Assembly: GCF_031157355.1 (NCBI RefSeq)
Contig: NZ_JAVIFT010000001.1
Span: 248,001 to 312,000 of the forward strand
Direction of reading: 5' to 3'
Origin: Hyphomicrobium sp. LHD-15
Lineage (GTDB): Bacteria > Pseudomonadota > Alphaproteobacteria > Rhizobiales > Hyphomicrobiaceae
DNA: 64,000 nucleotides
The notes beneath the pieces were generated by a model. That model had not been told where the DNA came from, did no database searches, and saw nothing but the letters and a program-made list of their open reading frames with translations. The position numbers were made by a program, and so were the translations under genes. Below are positions 52,624 to 61,799 of the stretch, piece by piece (the first letter of the stretch is position 1; each line of letters starts with the position of its first letter).

Positions 52624-54579
52624 ATGGCAACGCGTCCAAGCCCTTCATTTCTGTCCGGACTTGACCAGGGAAAGATCATTTCGGCTTCCGAAGCCGTCCG
52701 GCTCATTGCCAGCGGCAACACGCTCGCAACTGGCGGTTTCGTCGGCACCGGCTTTGCCGAGGAGTTGGCCATTGCTCTCGAAGACAGCTTTGTCACCACC
52801 GGATATCCGCGCGATCTCACGCTCATTTTTGGGTCGTCCCAGGGAGATTCCAAGTCCCGTGGATTGAACCGGCTGGCCCATCCCGGCTTGGTGGCGCGCG
52901 TCATCGGTGGCCATTGGGGGTCCATCCCGAAGCTGCAGCAGCTGGCCAAGGCCAACGAGATCGAGGCTTACAATCCTCCGCAAGGTGTCGTCTCGCATCT
53001 GTTCCGCGACATCGCCGCAAATCGCCCTGGGCATCTGACGAAGATCGGGCTCGGCACCTACGCCGACCCGCGGCATGGCGGCGGCCGATTGAATGCGCGA
53101 ACCACGAAGGATCTCGTCGAGGTCGTGACAGTCGGCGGGGAAGAGTGTCTGTTCTTCAAGACCATCCCGATCGATGCCTGCCTCATTCGCGCTACCACCG
53201 CCGACCCCGATGGAAATCTCACCATGGAGAAAGAGGCGCTGACCACGGAGGTCCTGGCGATCGCCATGGCGACCCGCAATTCCGGCGGCGTCGTCATCGC
53301 CCAGGTCGAGCGCATTGCGGAACGCGGAAGCCTCAATCCTAAGCACGTCAAGGTGCCGGGCACGCTGGTCGATTGCGTCGTGGTGGCGGCGCCCGAGAAC
53401 CATTGGCAAACGTTCGGAACGCCCTACAATCCGGCCTTCAGTGGCGAGATCCGGGTGCGCCTCGCCTCGCTCACACCGATGGACATGACCGAGCGCAAGA
53501 TCATCGCGCGCCGTGCCGCCCTGGAATTACGCCCCAACAGCGTGATCAACCTCGGTATCGGGATGCCGGAAGGCATCGCACGCATTGCAGCCGAAGAAGG
53601 CATCACGGACTTGCTCACGCTCACCGCGGAGCCGGGTGTGATCGGTGGCGTTCCCGCCGGCGGCCTCAACTTCGGCGCCGCATCCAATACCTCCGCCGTG
53701 ATCGATCAGCCCTATCAATTCGACTACTACGACGGGGGCGGGCTCGACGCCGCCTTTCTCGGTCTCGCCGAGGTCGATCGCCTTGGCAATGTCAATGTCA
53801 GCAAGTTCGGTCCCAGGCTTCCGGGCGCCGGAGGTTTCGTCAACATTTCCCAGAACACCAACACGATCGTCTATCTTGGGACCTTCACTGCCGGCCGGCC
53901 AAGAGTTGCGGCCGCGACCAACGGCCCCGGAATCGTCTGCAACGGCCCGGTTCGCAAGTTCGTCGAGAAGCTCGAGCAACAGACGTTCAATGCCGAGCGC
54001 GCGCTGGCGCACGGCGCTAGGGTGCTCTACGTCACCGAGCGATGCGTCTTCGAACTGGGAGCAGATGGCATCGAGCTGGTCGAGGTCGCGCCGGGCATCG
54101 ATATCGAACGCGATATTCTATCGCTCATGAATTTCAAGCCGGTGATCCGGAAGGACCCGACGACCATGGACGCTCGCATTTTCGCGACCGGCCCCATGCA
54201 TCTGCGTAACGATCTCCTGCGAGTCTCGCTCGCGCAGCGCTTCGTGCATGAGGAGGCGCGAAACATCTTTTCCGCCGATTTTGGGTTGCTGACGATCTCA
54301 AGCCCCGAGGAGCTCGACGCCATCGAGCGCGCCCTCACCGATCGGCTTTCGGCACTCGATCATCGCGTTCATGCCATCGAGAATTACGACGGCGTAACGA
54401 TCGCGCCCGCGCTTGTTGCAGCCGTTTCCGACACGCTGGGTAGAATTGCCGAGGCGTATTACGCCGATGTCATTCGCTACACGGCTTCCACTCAGTTCAA
54501 ACATGCGAAAGCGCGCCATCGGGTTGGTGGCAATCCCGCGGCGGTGAGCGAAATCACAAAGCGCGCGGCACACATCTGA
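52624..54579 (+). CDS. Fused acyl-CoA:acetate/3-ketoacid CoA-transferase
   Basis: This 651-residue protein joins both CoA-transferase halves in one chain: alpha-type about 20-270 (SAVRLIASGNTLATGG-like start, GTYADPRHGGG) and beta-type about 290-520. The catalytic Glu is in LLTLTAEPGVIGGVPAGGLN. An extra ~130-residue C-terminal region, with FATGPMHLRNDLLRVSLAQR, is found in YdiF-like enzymes. It moves CoA between acyl-CoA and acetate or a 3-keto acid. GAGG precedes the ATG by five bases. It faces the ABC-GST operon, but the genes need not act together. Confidence 0.9.
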   Translation: MATRPSPSFLSGLDQGKIISASEAVRLIASGNTLATGGFVGTGFAEELAIALEDSFVTTGYPRDLTLIFGSSQGDSKSRGLNRLAHPGLVARVIGGHWGSIPKLQQLAKANEIEAYNPPQGVVSHLFRDIAANRPGHLTKIGLGTYADPRHGGGRLNARTTKDLVEVVTVGGEECLFFKTIPIDACLIRATTADPDGNLTMEKEALTTEVLAIAMATRNSGGVVIAQVERIAERGSLNPKHVKVPGTLVDCVVVAAPENHWQTFGTPYNPAFSGEIRVRLASLTPMDMTERKIIARRAALELRPNSVINLGIGMPEGIARIAAEEGITDLLTLTAEPGVIGGVPAGGLNFGAASNTSAVIDQPYQFDYYDGGGLDAAFLGLAEVDRLGNVNVSKFGPRLPGAGGFVNISQNTNTIVYLGTFTAGRPRVAAATNGPGIVCNGPVRKFVEKLEQQTFNAERALAHGARVLYVTERCVFELGADGIELVEVAPGIDIERDILSLMNFKPVIRKDPTTMDARIFATGPMHLRNDLLRVSLAQRFVHEEARNIFSADFGLLTISSPEELDAIERALTDRLSALDHRVHAIENYDGVTIAPALVAAVSDTLGRIAEAYYADVIRYTASTQFKHAKARHRVGGNPAAVSEITKRAAHI

Positions 54580-54615
54580 TCGTCAAAGAGTTGTAGCGCT
54601 CGCCGCGCTTCCGCA

Positions 54616-54641
54616 AGACGGCAGACACCCGGCTGCCGTCT
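54616..54641 (+). terminator. Terminator hairpin after CoA-transferase
   Basis: AGACGGCAG (54616-54624) and CTGCCGTCT (54633-54641) form a perfect 9-bp stem with an 8-base loop. The T-run TTTTTTT comes about 24 bases later, so termination may be imperfect. It lies between convergent genes. Confidence 0.6.
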
Positions 54642-54670
54642 CGCCTCTTGGATCGCGGCCGTGTTTTTTT

Positions 54671-55972
54671 CTACCGCGTGCCGGCTGCGGCGAGGGCCTG
54701 TTCGAGATCGGCGATAATATCGTCGATGTGCTCGATGCCGACGGACAGGCGCACATAGCCTTCCGTTACACCCGCTGCCGCCTGCTCCGACGCGGCGAGC
54801 TGGGAATGCGTCGTCGTCGCCGGATGGATCGCGAGACTTCTGGCGTCGCCGATATTGGCGACGTGGTAGTGGAGCTTGAGACCGTCGATGAAACGGCGGC
54901 CGGCCTCACGACCGGCGGCTAGCTCGAAACCGACGAGTCCGCTGTAGCCGCCCTTCAGGTATTTGTCGGCGCGCTGTTTCGCTAACCCCTTCTGCTGCGA
55001 CGGATGAATCACGCGCGTCACCTCGGGTCTCTTGGCCAAAAATGCAGCGACGGCATTTGCGTTCTCCGAGTGCCGCGCGATCCGGAGCGGTAGGGTCTCG
55101 ATGCCCTGCAAGGTGAGAAATGCATTGAACGGGGACAGCGCCGCGCCGAGGTCGCGCAGCAGCGTCACGCGCGCCTTGATAATGTAGGCGATGGGGCCGA
55201 GCGGCTTGACGGCTTCCGTCCAGACGGCGCCGTGATAGCTCGGATCGGGCGTGTTGAGCGTGGGCTGGCGCTCCTTGTGCGCGGCCCAGTCGAAGTTTCC
55301 GCCGTCAACAACAAGCCCGCCGATCGAGGTGCCGTGGCCGCCGAGGTATTTCGTCGACGAGTAGACCACGACTGCCGCACCGTGATCGAACGGCCGCGTG
55401 AGGATCGGCGCCGCGGTGTTGTCGACGATTAGCGGGATGCCGAGCGGGCGGCCGATCGCAGCCACCTCCGCGATCGGGAACGCGATCAGCTTGGGATTGG
55501 GGAGCGTCTCCGCGTAATAGGCGCGGGTCCGCTCGTCGGTGGCGCGGCGGAAGTTTTCGGGATCGGCGGGATCGACGAAACGAACCTCGATGCCCTGATC
55601 CCTGAATGTGTTGGCGAAGAGATTCCAGGTTCCGCCGTAGATATCGGTCGAGCTCACGATGTTGTCGCCCGCCCGCGCGAGGTTCTGGACCGATAGGGCG
55701 GACGCAGCCTGGCCGGACGCCAACGCCAGCGCCGCTACGCCGCCCTCGAGCGCCGCGACGCGCTTCTCGAGCACGTCGTTGGTGGGGTTCATGATGCGCG
55801 TGTAGATGTTGCCGAACTCTTTGAGCGCAAAAAGGTTCTCGGCATGCTCCGTGTCGCGGAATTGGTACGACGTCGTCTGGTAGATCGGCACCGCCACCGA
55901 GCCCGTCACCGGATCTGCGCGCCAGCCGCCATGGAGTGCAATCGTTTCGGGTTTGAAAGTCGGATCGGTCAT
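54671..55972 (-). CDS. metY: O-acetylhomoserine sulfhydrylase-type PLP enzyme (MetY)
   Basis: This 433-residue Cys/Met-metabolism PLP enzyme begins KPETIALHGGWRADP. Motifs: NIYTRIMNPTNDVLEKRVAA, the cofactor loop SSTDIYGGTWNLF, VDNTAAPI and the PLP Lys in VVYSSTKYLGGHGTSIGG. The ~430-residue length and the C-terminal GYVRLSVGIEHIDDIIADLE favour the O-acetylhomoserine (thiol)-lyase branch over cystathionine gamma-synthase. It makes homocysteine from O-acetylhomoserine and sulfide. It is a single gene with a long upstream region. Confidence 0.88.
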   Translation of the reverse strand: MTDPTFKPETIALHGGWRADPVTGSVAVPIYQTTSYQFRDTEHAENLFALKEFGNIYTRIMNPTNDVLEKRVAALEGGVAALALASGQAASALSVQNLARAGDNIVSSTDIYGGTWNLFANTFRDQGIEVRFVDPADPENFRRATDERTRAYYAETLPNPKLIAFPIAEVAAIGRPLGIPLIVDNTAAPILTRPFDHGAAVVVYSSTKYLGGHGTSIGGLVVDGGNFDWAAHKERQPTLNTPDPSYHGAVWTEAVKPLGPIAYIIKARVTLLRDLGAALSPFNAFLTLQGIETLPLRIARHSENANAVAAFLAKRPEVTRVIHPSQQKGLAKQRADKYLKGGYSGLVGFELAAGREAGRRFIDGLKLHYHVANIGDARSLAIHPATTTHSQLAASEQAAAGVTEGYVRLSVGIEHIDDIIADLEQALAAAGTR

Positions 55973-56556
55973 GGTCCAAGCTCACTCACGCTGGCGACCC
56001 GGCGCAGGCCAAGTCGGATTGAAGAGAAGTTCACTTCGGCGTCTCGGGCGGAGCCACTCTATATATGCATAGTCAGAAACGTCCGACTTGAGCCGGCAAG
56101 TCAAATATCGAAATCTGCTTTCTTATACGCCCGCGCGAAACGCCTGGCATTCAAGTTCCGACCATTGGACTGATCCCGGGCACCGTCCGGAAAAGCGTGA
56201 GAGCGACCCACCCCATCATCGCCACGCCCACTTAGGCAGATCGCACACAGAAATATCGGGCGAGAGCTGCCGCACCAGCCTTACCCTCTGTATTTGCAGT
56301 CATATTCTGCAGTTTCAGCATAGGACACAACCTGTTCCGGGGTTTTATCCGAGTGAAAGCCCCCGAGCAGATGCTTCGGATGTCCTCTCCCCTGCCCGAC
56401 GGCAACACACCACGCATCTATTGTGGAGCGCACGGACAGATTAAATGTTGACTTTTGTAGTTAGGAAATAATATGGACGTTGAGTTGCACGCCCGCCTTG
56501 CTTCCGTAGGTGCATGACAGAGACGGGGGCGTTCGCTGTGGTCTGTCGAGTTCCGT
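55973..56556. other. Intergenic region between metY and the ECF sigma gene
   Basis: No gene is supported in these ~580 bases. On the metY (minus) side CAAGTCGGA (56090-56082) and TCCGACTTG (56018-56010) are perfectly complementary over a 63-base interval holding a small GAAGT/ACTTC hairpin and TATATATGCATA. It could be a structured leader or a long-range operator. I compared it with SAM-II and did not find that class's conserved blocks. The region also holds the promoter feature listed at 56448. Confidence 0.45.
56448..56474 (+). promoter_or_regulatory. Possible sigma-70 promoter of the ECF sigma gene
   Basis: TTGACT (56448-56453) and TAATAT (56469-56474) resemble -35 and -10 elements, but the 15-base spacer is short. 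It lies about 80 bases before the sigma-factor start codon in a locally A/T-rich patch. Confidence 0.4.
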
Positions 56557-57054
56557 ATGACCAAACCGTTGGATCTTGCCGCACTTTATGTATCCGAGGG
56601 CGCCCGCCTGCGGCTCAGCGTGACGCGCCTGATCGGCGATCCCGCCGCCGCGGCCGATCTCGTCCACGACGTTTTTTTGCGTCTTTGGAGGCGGCATAAG
56701 ACGCTGGAGGGATGCGACGCCGCCTATCTCGCGCGAAGTGCCCGCAACGCCGCCATCGATCATATCCGGGCCCAGCGCGCACGGGCTGCTTACATCGCCG
56801 GCACAGTACCCGAGCAGCATGCGGGAGTCTTTCCGTCCCCACATGAGATCGTGGAAGCCCGCGACGGTCTTCGGCAAGTCGACGATGTGATCCGTGGCCT
56901 GCCGGAGCGAACACGGCACATTTTCCTGCTTAACCGTGTACACGGGCGCACGTATTGCGAGATCGCGGAAGCGCTCGGCATTACCGCCAGCGGCGTCGAG
57001 AAGCACATGGCGCGCGCCCTCAAGGCTCTTCGTAGCGCGATTGAGGAAAGCTGA
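56557..57054 (+). CDS. FecI-like ECF RNA polymerase sigma factor
   Basis: This 165-residue sigma factor has region 2 (VTRLIGDPAAAADLVHDVFL; RLWRRHKTLEG; AYLARSARNAAIDHIRAQRA) and region 4 (LPERTRHIFLLNRVHGRTYC; EIAEALGITASGVEKHMARA). No regulatory extension is present. The FecR-like and TonB-receptor genes follow in the same direction, the standard FecI-FecR-receptor surface signalling module, usually for iron-chelate or haem uptake. The Shine-Dalgarno is weak. Confidence 0.92.
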   Translation: MTKPLDLAALYVSEGARLRLSVTRLIGDPAAAADLVHDVFLRLWRRHKTLEGCDAAYLARSARNAAIDHIRAQRARAAYIAGTVPEQHAGVFPSPHEIVEARDGLRQVDDVIRGLPERTRHIFLLNRVHGRTYCEIAEALGITASGVEKHMARALKALRSAIEES

Positions 57055-57156
57055 AACGCTGCGGGCTGAGGGAAAGCCCCCGCTCATCCGTGAATTATGA
57101 TAAGTGCCGTTGCCCCGCAAATGGCGCGTGTCTGGCCTGAGACATCGTTTCCGACA

Positions 57157-58128
57157 ATGAACCAAGACCCTTTCCCACAAACCGATCCCGACGAGGCTGC
57201 CCTTGCCTGGCTAAGCCGGCTGCGCGGAAATCCCGCTCCCGGCGATCAAGCCGTGTTCGAGCAGTGGCTTGCGGCGAGCCCTGCGCACCGGGTGGCCTGG
57301 CGGCGCGCAGAAAGCCTTTGGTCGACCATGGGGGAGCCCGGCGCACGCGTAGCCGAGGAGGAAGCCTCGATACTTGCGGGCTATCTCGAAAACATGGACC
57401 GAGCCCGGCGCCGAAAAGCCGTGCGCCGCACTGGAACGGCGCTTGGTCTGGCGCTGGCGGTTCTAAGCGGCGCGATCTGGCTCGAGCAGCCTCACCTCCT
57501 GCAAAACCTCGCAGCCGACTATGTGTCGGCGCGGGGCGAGCGCCGTCTTGTCACTCTGTCCGACGCCTCCACGGTGCTCCTCGACGCAGATACGGCCATG
57601 GATGTCGCGTTCTCTCCGGGCGAACGGCGCGTACGCCTCTTGCGAGGCACGGCCTACTTCTCCGTCACAAAATCAGGTGACCCTTTTATCGTAGAGGCGG
57701 CCGACGGCCAGGTGCGAGTGCTCGGGACCGAATTCGACGTCCGTCTCGCCGATCAGAGGGCCGTGGTCACGTTGGCGCGTGGCCGCGTCGAGGTTGGCAA
57801 CGGAACGCGCACAGCGACGATCGCTCCCGGACAGCAGGTGAGCTACGCAGCCGACACGCTCGGCACCGTCGTCGAAGCCGATCTCGACGCGGCACTGGCC
57901 TGGCGCGACGGGCGGTTTGTGTTCTACGAAGCTCGTCTTGCCGATGTTGTGGCCGAGATTGCACGCTACCGCTCCGGCCGTATCGTCATCACCAGCAGCG
58001 AGCTTGCAAACTGGACTGTCTCCGGAAGTCTGCCGCTCGACGATCCGGACGCGGCTCTGCGCTCGCTTCAGTCATCCGTCGGCTTCTCGATGCGCTCCAT
58101 CGCAGGGCGGCTCGTGATCCTACATTAG
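57157..58128 (+). CDS. FecR-family anti-sigma / surface-signalling protein
   Basis: This 323-residue protein has an N-terminal DUF4880 (AALAWLSRLRGNPAPGDQAV; LAASPAHRVAWRRAESLW), one membrane helix (~105-120, LGLALAVLSGAIWLEQ) and a periplasmic FecR domain (GERRLVTLSDASTVLLDADT; GTAYFSVTKSGDPFIVEAADG). The C-terminal DUF4974-like STN-contact part includes ADVVAEIARYRSGRIVI. It transmits receptor occupancy to the sigma factor. The ATG at 57157 is preferred; an ATG at 57097 would add 20 residues. Confidence 0.9.
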   Translation: MNQDPFPQTDPDEAALAWLSRLRGNPAPGDQAVFEQWLAASPAHRVAWRRAESLWSTMGEPGARVAEEEASILAGYLENMDRARRRKAVRRTGTALGLALAVLSGAIWLEQPHLLQNLAADYVSARGERRLVTLSDASTVLLDADTAMDVAFSPGERRVRLLRGTAYFSVTKSGDPFIVEAADGQVRVLGTEFDVRLADQRAVVTLARGRVEVGNGTRTATIAPGQQVSYAADTLGTVVEADLDAALAWRDGRFVFYEARLADVVAEIARYRSGRIVITSSELANWTVSGSLPLDDPDAALRSLQSSVGFSMRSIAGRLVILH

Positions 58129-58366
58129 AGCACTTCCATCTTTCGCAAGGCAGCGCTTACGCCAAGAGCGCGCGGGGTGCAGAGATATCGCCCTGCCGAG
58201 CCTGCGGCACTTCACTCAGTCAAAAAATCAGCAATCACTCAGCAACCTCGCGAAGAAAGTATCGCAGCGAGGTGAGGTGTCCCTCAAGTCATCCGTGAAT
58301 CCCTAATAGACGCCCGCGATGCACATCGCGCGGACGGGGATGCGACTTGCGAACGAGGGGATCACT

Positions 58367-61096
58367 ATGCGTAGAGTACGGAGTACACACGGCATTGCGG
58401 CGCTGATCACCGGCGCCATGTTGCCGATGGTGGCAGGCATTTCACATGCTGTAGCTCAAGCTCAAGGCGAAGCGGTCGCCGCGCAACGCTTCACCTTCAA
58501 TGTCGCGGCACAGCCTGTCCCACAAGGGTTGAATGCCATAGGGCGCGTCGCCGGCTTCTCGGTCGTGGTCAACGGCGCGCTTCCGTCGTCGATCCGCGGA
58601 AAAGCGGTATCTGGCTCGCTCACGGCTCAGCAGGCGTTCGCCGCTTTCCTCGCCGGTACCGGACTGACCTACAGTTTCACCAATGCCAACACGGTCACCG
58701 TGTCCACCTCTGGTGTCGGCGGCAACGATGCCGCCGCGACGTTGCCGGGCGCTATCGCGCTCGACACGATCGATGTGGGCGGTACCGCAGAGGGCGGTTC
58801 CGACTATTCGCCTTACGAAACGCCCGCGCCCACCGCCCACATCTCGGCGGAAAATATCGAGCGCTTCCGCGGCAGCAGTCCGGCCGACATCTTCCGCGGC
58901 ACGCCGGGGGTGATGTCGGGCGAGGCCCGCAACGGCGCCGGCTCGATCGATGTCAACATCCGCGGCATGCAAGGCATGGGACGCGTGGCCACGACCATCG
59001 ACGGCGCGGAGAACTCCCTGCAGATCTACCAAGGCTATCAGGGGCTCTCGAGCAGAACCTTCGTCGATCCAGACCTCATCGCCGGCGTCGATATCACCAA
59101 GGGCTCGGACGCCTCTTCCCGCGGCATTGCCGGCACCGTCGCCATGCGCACAGTGGATGCCGGCGACATCGTGAAGCCCGGCCAGAAGTGGGGCGTGCGT
59201 ATCAAGGGCGAGGCCGGAACGAACACGTCCACGCCGGAGGCGGGAAATCGCGCGGGCTATCAGATCAGCAATCCCATTGGCTCCACCAACGATCCAAGTT
59301 CTGGCTATGGAACAGCTGTGCCTTCAGAGCATGGAATGGACCGACCGGGATTGCTGACGCCAACACAGGGCTCGGCCAGCGTCGTCACCGCCTTCAAGGA
59401 TGACAATATCGACCTCCTTGCCGCCTATGCATATCGCGAACGCGGCAACTATCACGCCGGAAAACATGGCCCCTCCGCCAATCCCGTCAGCACCGGTCCA
59501 CGGCCGTTCTGCTACTCGAGCGGCTATTGTCCGTCCTATCTGCTGCACAGGGACTATGTGGAGAACCAGGGGCTGTCGAATTACCGGGCGGGCGAGGAGG
59601 TCCTGAACACGGAGCTTCAGACGGAATCCTGGCTGACCAAGGCGACCTTGCGCTTCGGCGACGGACACAGCCTGAAGTTCGGCTATACCGGCTTCCGCAG
59701 CGAGGCGGGTGACCGTCTTGCATCGGCGTTGACCAGCGACGCCAGCCAACCGGTGCAGCAAACTCAGACCGCCGGCACCGTGCTCGACACCGGTACGCTG
59801 CGTTATCTTTGGAAGCCCGCGGGCAACGATCTCATCGATCTCAAGGCCAATTTCTGGGTAACAGACCTCGAACTGCGCAACCCGCCACGCAATGCCTACG
59901 GCACGAAGCCGGAAAGTCTCGGTCTTTCGAAATACTTCCGGACCGGCTCCGATACGGTGATGTGGGGCGGCGACACGACGAATACGTCCCGCGTGTCATT
60001 CGAGCAGTATGGCGCGCTGGAGTTCACGTACGGGCTCTCATACGTCAACGAGGACACCCGTCCGAGCGCCTATACCGACGTGATCGAAGGCTGGCTAAAT
60101 CTGCGCGACGCCGCGCGAGAGGAGGCCGGCGCCTTCACCAAGGTGGCGTACAAGCCCACGGACTGGCTGACGCTCAACGGCGGACTGCGCTACTCGCATT
60201 TCTGGTCCAACGACCGCAGCACGTCCGACAATTCGGCATACGTCAATCCTGATCCGAAGCGCGACGAAGGCGGGTTCAGCCCGTCGGCCGGGATCACGCT
60301 GGAGCCGACCAAGGGGACGCAGTTCTATGTGAACTACTCGAACGCGTTGCGCTATCCGAGCCTCTTCGAATCCGCGTCGGCGTTCACCATCATCCCCAAT
60401 CCGGATCTCAGCCCCGAGCGCGCCAGCAATTGGGAGATCGGCGCCAACTTCCAGAGGGACGGCATTCTTGTGGCCGACGACAAGGCGATGATCAAGCTTG
60501 GATATTTCAACTGGGACGTCAGCGACTACATCGCGCGTGAGTTCCGTCCGTTCGAAGGGCCTGGGTATACGTGGTGGGGTATGCAGGTCTACAACATCGA
60601 TCGGGCGAAGTTCTCGGGCCTGGAATTCTCCGGCCGCTACGAGCAAGGCGGCTTCACGGCCGACCTGGCGGCCAATTATTACCTCAGCATCGAATATTGC
60701 CGGACATCGGATACCTGCGCCGAGAGCTCGCTCTATGGCGATTACGCCACCAATCACGTGCCGCCCAAGTACACCGTCGATCTAACTCTCTCTCAGAAGC
60801 TGTTCGACGATGCCCTGACCGTCGGCGGACGCGTCTCCTATGTCGGGCCGCGCGCCATCGAGCATGGCTTGGTCACGGCCCAGGGGCTCAGCTCGTTCAT
60901 CTCCCAGATCAACTGGGAGTCCTATACCCTTGTTGACCTGTTCTTGGACTACAAGATCAACGACACCTGGACACTGGGCGCTCGCGTCGAGAATGTTACG
61001 GACCAGTTCTATGTCGATCCGCTCGGCCTCGTGAATCAACCTGGGCCGGGACGCACGTTCTACGCGAGCATCACGACGACCCTGGGTGGCGAGTAG
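58367..61096 (+). CDS. TonB-dependent outer-membrane receptor with STN signalling domain
   Basis: This 909-residue receptor has a signal peptide (residues 1-31), STN/secretin domain (~40-110, FTFNVAAQPVPQGLNAIGRV; LTAQQAFAAFLAGTGLTY), a plug from ~140 (HISAENIERFRGSSPADIF; VNIRGMQGMGRV) and a beta-barrel ending GPGRTFYASITTTLGGE. The segment NPDLSPERASNWEIG resembles the NPDL box of haem/haemoglobin-type receptors. The STN domain and the upstream FecI/FecR pair show that it signals its own expression. GAGGGG lies six bases before the ATG. Haem or ferric siderophore is the likely ligand. Confidence 0.92.
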   Translation: MRRVRSTHGIAALITGAMLPMVAGISHAVAQAQGEAVAAQRFTFNVAAQPVPQGLNAIGRVAGFSVVVNGALPSSIRGKAVSGSLTAQQAFAAFLAGTGLTYSFTNANTVTVSTSGVGGNDAAATLPGAIALDTIDVGGTAEGGSDYSPYETPAPTAHISAENIERFRGSSPADIFRGTPGVMSGEARNGAGSIDVNIRGMQGMGRVATTIDGAENSLQIYQGYQGLSSRTFVDPDLIAGVDITKGSDASSRGIAGTVAMRTVDAGDIVKPGQKWGVRIKGEAGTNTSTPEAGNRAGYQISNPIGSTNDPSSGYGTAVPSEHGMDRPGLLTPTQGSASVVTAFKDDNIDLLAAYAYRERGNYHAGKHGPSANPVSTGPRPFCYSSGYCPSYLLHRDYVENQGLSNYRAGEEVLNTELQTESWLTKATLRFGDGHSLKFGYTGFRSEAGDRLASALTSDASQPVQQTQTAGTVLDTGTLRYLWKPAGNDLIDLKANFWVTDLELRNPPRNAYGTKPESLGLSKYFRTGSDTVMWGGDTTNTSRVSFEQYGALEFTYGLSYVNEDTRPSAYTDVIEGWLNLRDAAREEAGAFTKVAYKPTDWLTLNGGLRYSHFWSNDRSTSDNSAYVNPDPKRDEGGFSPSAGITLEPTKGTQFYVNYSNALRYPSLFESASAFTIIPNPDLSPERASNWEIGANFQRDGILVADDKAMIKLGYFNWDVSDYIAREFRPFEGPGYTWWGMQVYNIDRAKFSGLEFSGRYEQGGFTADLAANYYLSIEYCRTSDTCAESSLYGDYATNHVPPKYTVDLTLSQKLFDDALTVGGRVSYVGPRAIEHGLVTAQGLSSFISQINWESYTLVDLFLDYKINDTWTLGARVENVTDQFYVDPLGLVNQPGPGRTFYASITTTLGGE

Positions 61097-61152
61097 TCTC
61101 TCCGGCGAGGCTTTCATCGTGCCGCGTGTCCGATGAATGCGTCAGAACCACT

Positions 61153-61178
61153 GGAAACGGGTCTCTGCGCCCGTTTCC
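61153..61178 (+). terminator. Hairpin terminator after the TonB receptor
   Basis: GGAAACGGG (61153-61161) and CCCGTTTCC (61170-61178) form a perfect 9-bp stem with an 8-base loop, 57 bases after the receptor stop. No T-run follows, so it may end RNA by processing or Rho. Confidence 0.5.
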
Positions 61179-61283
61179 ACGCCCGGATGGAGGTCGGCAT
61201 TCCGACGTTCAGCGACACTTAGCATTCAATCGGCCAGAAGATTTTTGCGAATGCTCTGAAAGCGGAGCCTTCTGATTGAATGA

Positions 61284-61763
61284 TCAGGACCGCACATGCA
61301 CAAGCATTTCAATCTCAACCGGCGCGTCGAACGCGAGCCCGGCCACGCTGACTACGGCGCGCGCATGGGATCCGTTCTCTTTGCCGAACACCTCTACCAG
61401 TAGATCCGAGGCGCCGTTCACGACCCACGGTCCCTGGTTGTAGCCGTAAACCGCATTTACATAGCCATTCACCTTGACGATGCGCGCAACGCGATCGAGG
61501 CTACCCAGCACAAGTTTGATCCACGCGAGCTGGTTGATCGCGCATTGGCGCGCCGATTGATAACCCTGTTCCAGACTGATCTGCTCGCCGAGTTTTCCAG
61601 GCGTCGGTATGACGTCGCCGTCCTCGGCGTCGACGATGGTGCCGAGCGTGCCGGACATCCAGAGCAGATCGTTGACGACAACGCCGGGAACGAAGTTTGC
61701 CGGCACGCGGCGTGGACGCGGGAGAACGATACCAAGCTCGCGCAACCGATCCTCAACAGACAT
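61284..61763 (-). CDS. RidA family protein (YjgF/YER057c)
   Basis: This 159-residue protein is slightly longer than classical RidA. It has DLLWMSGTLGTI, the ARQCAINQLAWIKLVLGSLD helix, VKVNGYVNAV and the late SHARAVVSVAGLAFDAPVEIE with the conserved Arg. RidA proteins hydrolyse reactive enamines/imines made by PLP enzymes. TTGGAG lies seven bases before ATG 61763. It lies 36 bases from the gamma-glutamyltransferase gene in the same operon, so it may detoxify an intermediate of that pathway. Confidence 0.88.
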   Translation of the reverse strand: MSVEDRLRELGIVLPRPRRVPANFVPGVVVNDLLWMSGTLGTIVDAEDGDVIPTPGKLGEQISLEQGYQSARQCAINQLAWIKLVLGSLDRVARIVKVNGYVNAVYGYNQGPWVVNGASDLLVEVFGKENGSHARAVVSVAGLAFDAPVEIEMLVHVRS

Positions 61764-61799
61764 TTCACGCTCCAAAGGTTGGTAAGTTTTCGAGCAAAC

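Noticed and set aside
55973-56110. SAM-II riboswitch upstream of metY
   Set aside because: The ATTTGACTTGCC stretch is suggestive, but the GTGATAAA-like and GCTAAAA blocks of SAM-II are missing. Reported only as an unexplained inverted repeat.
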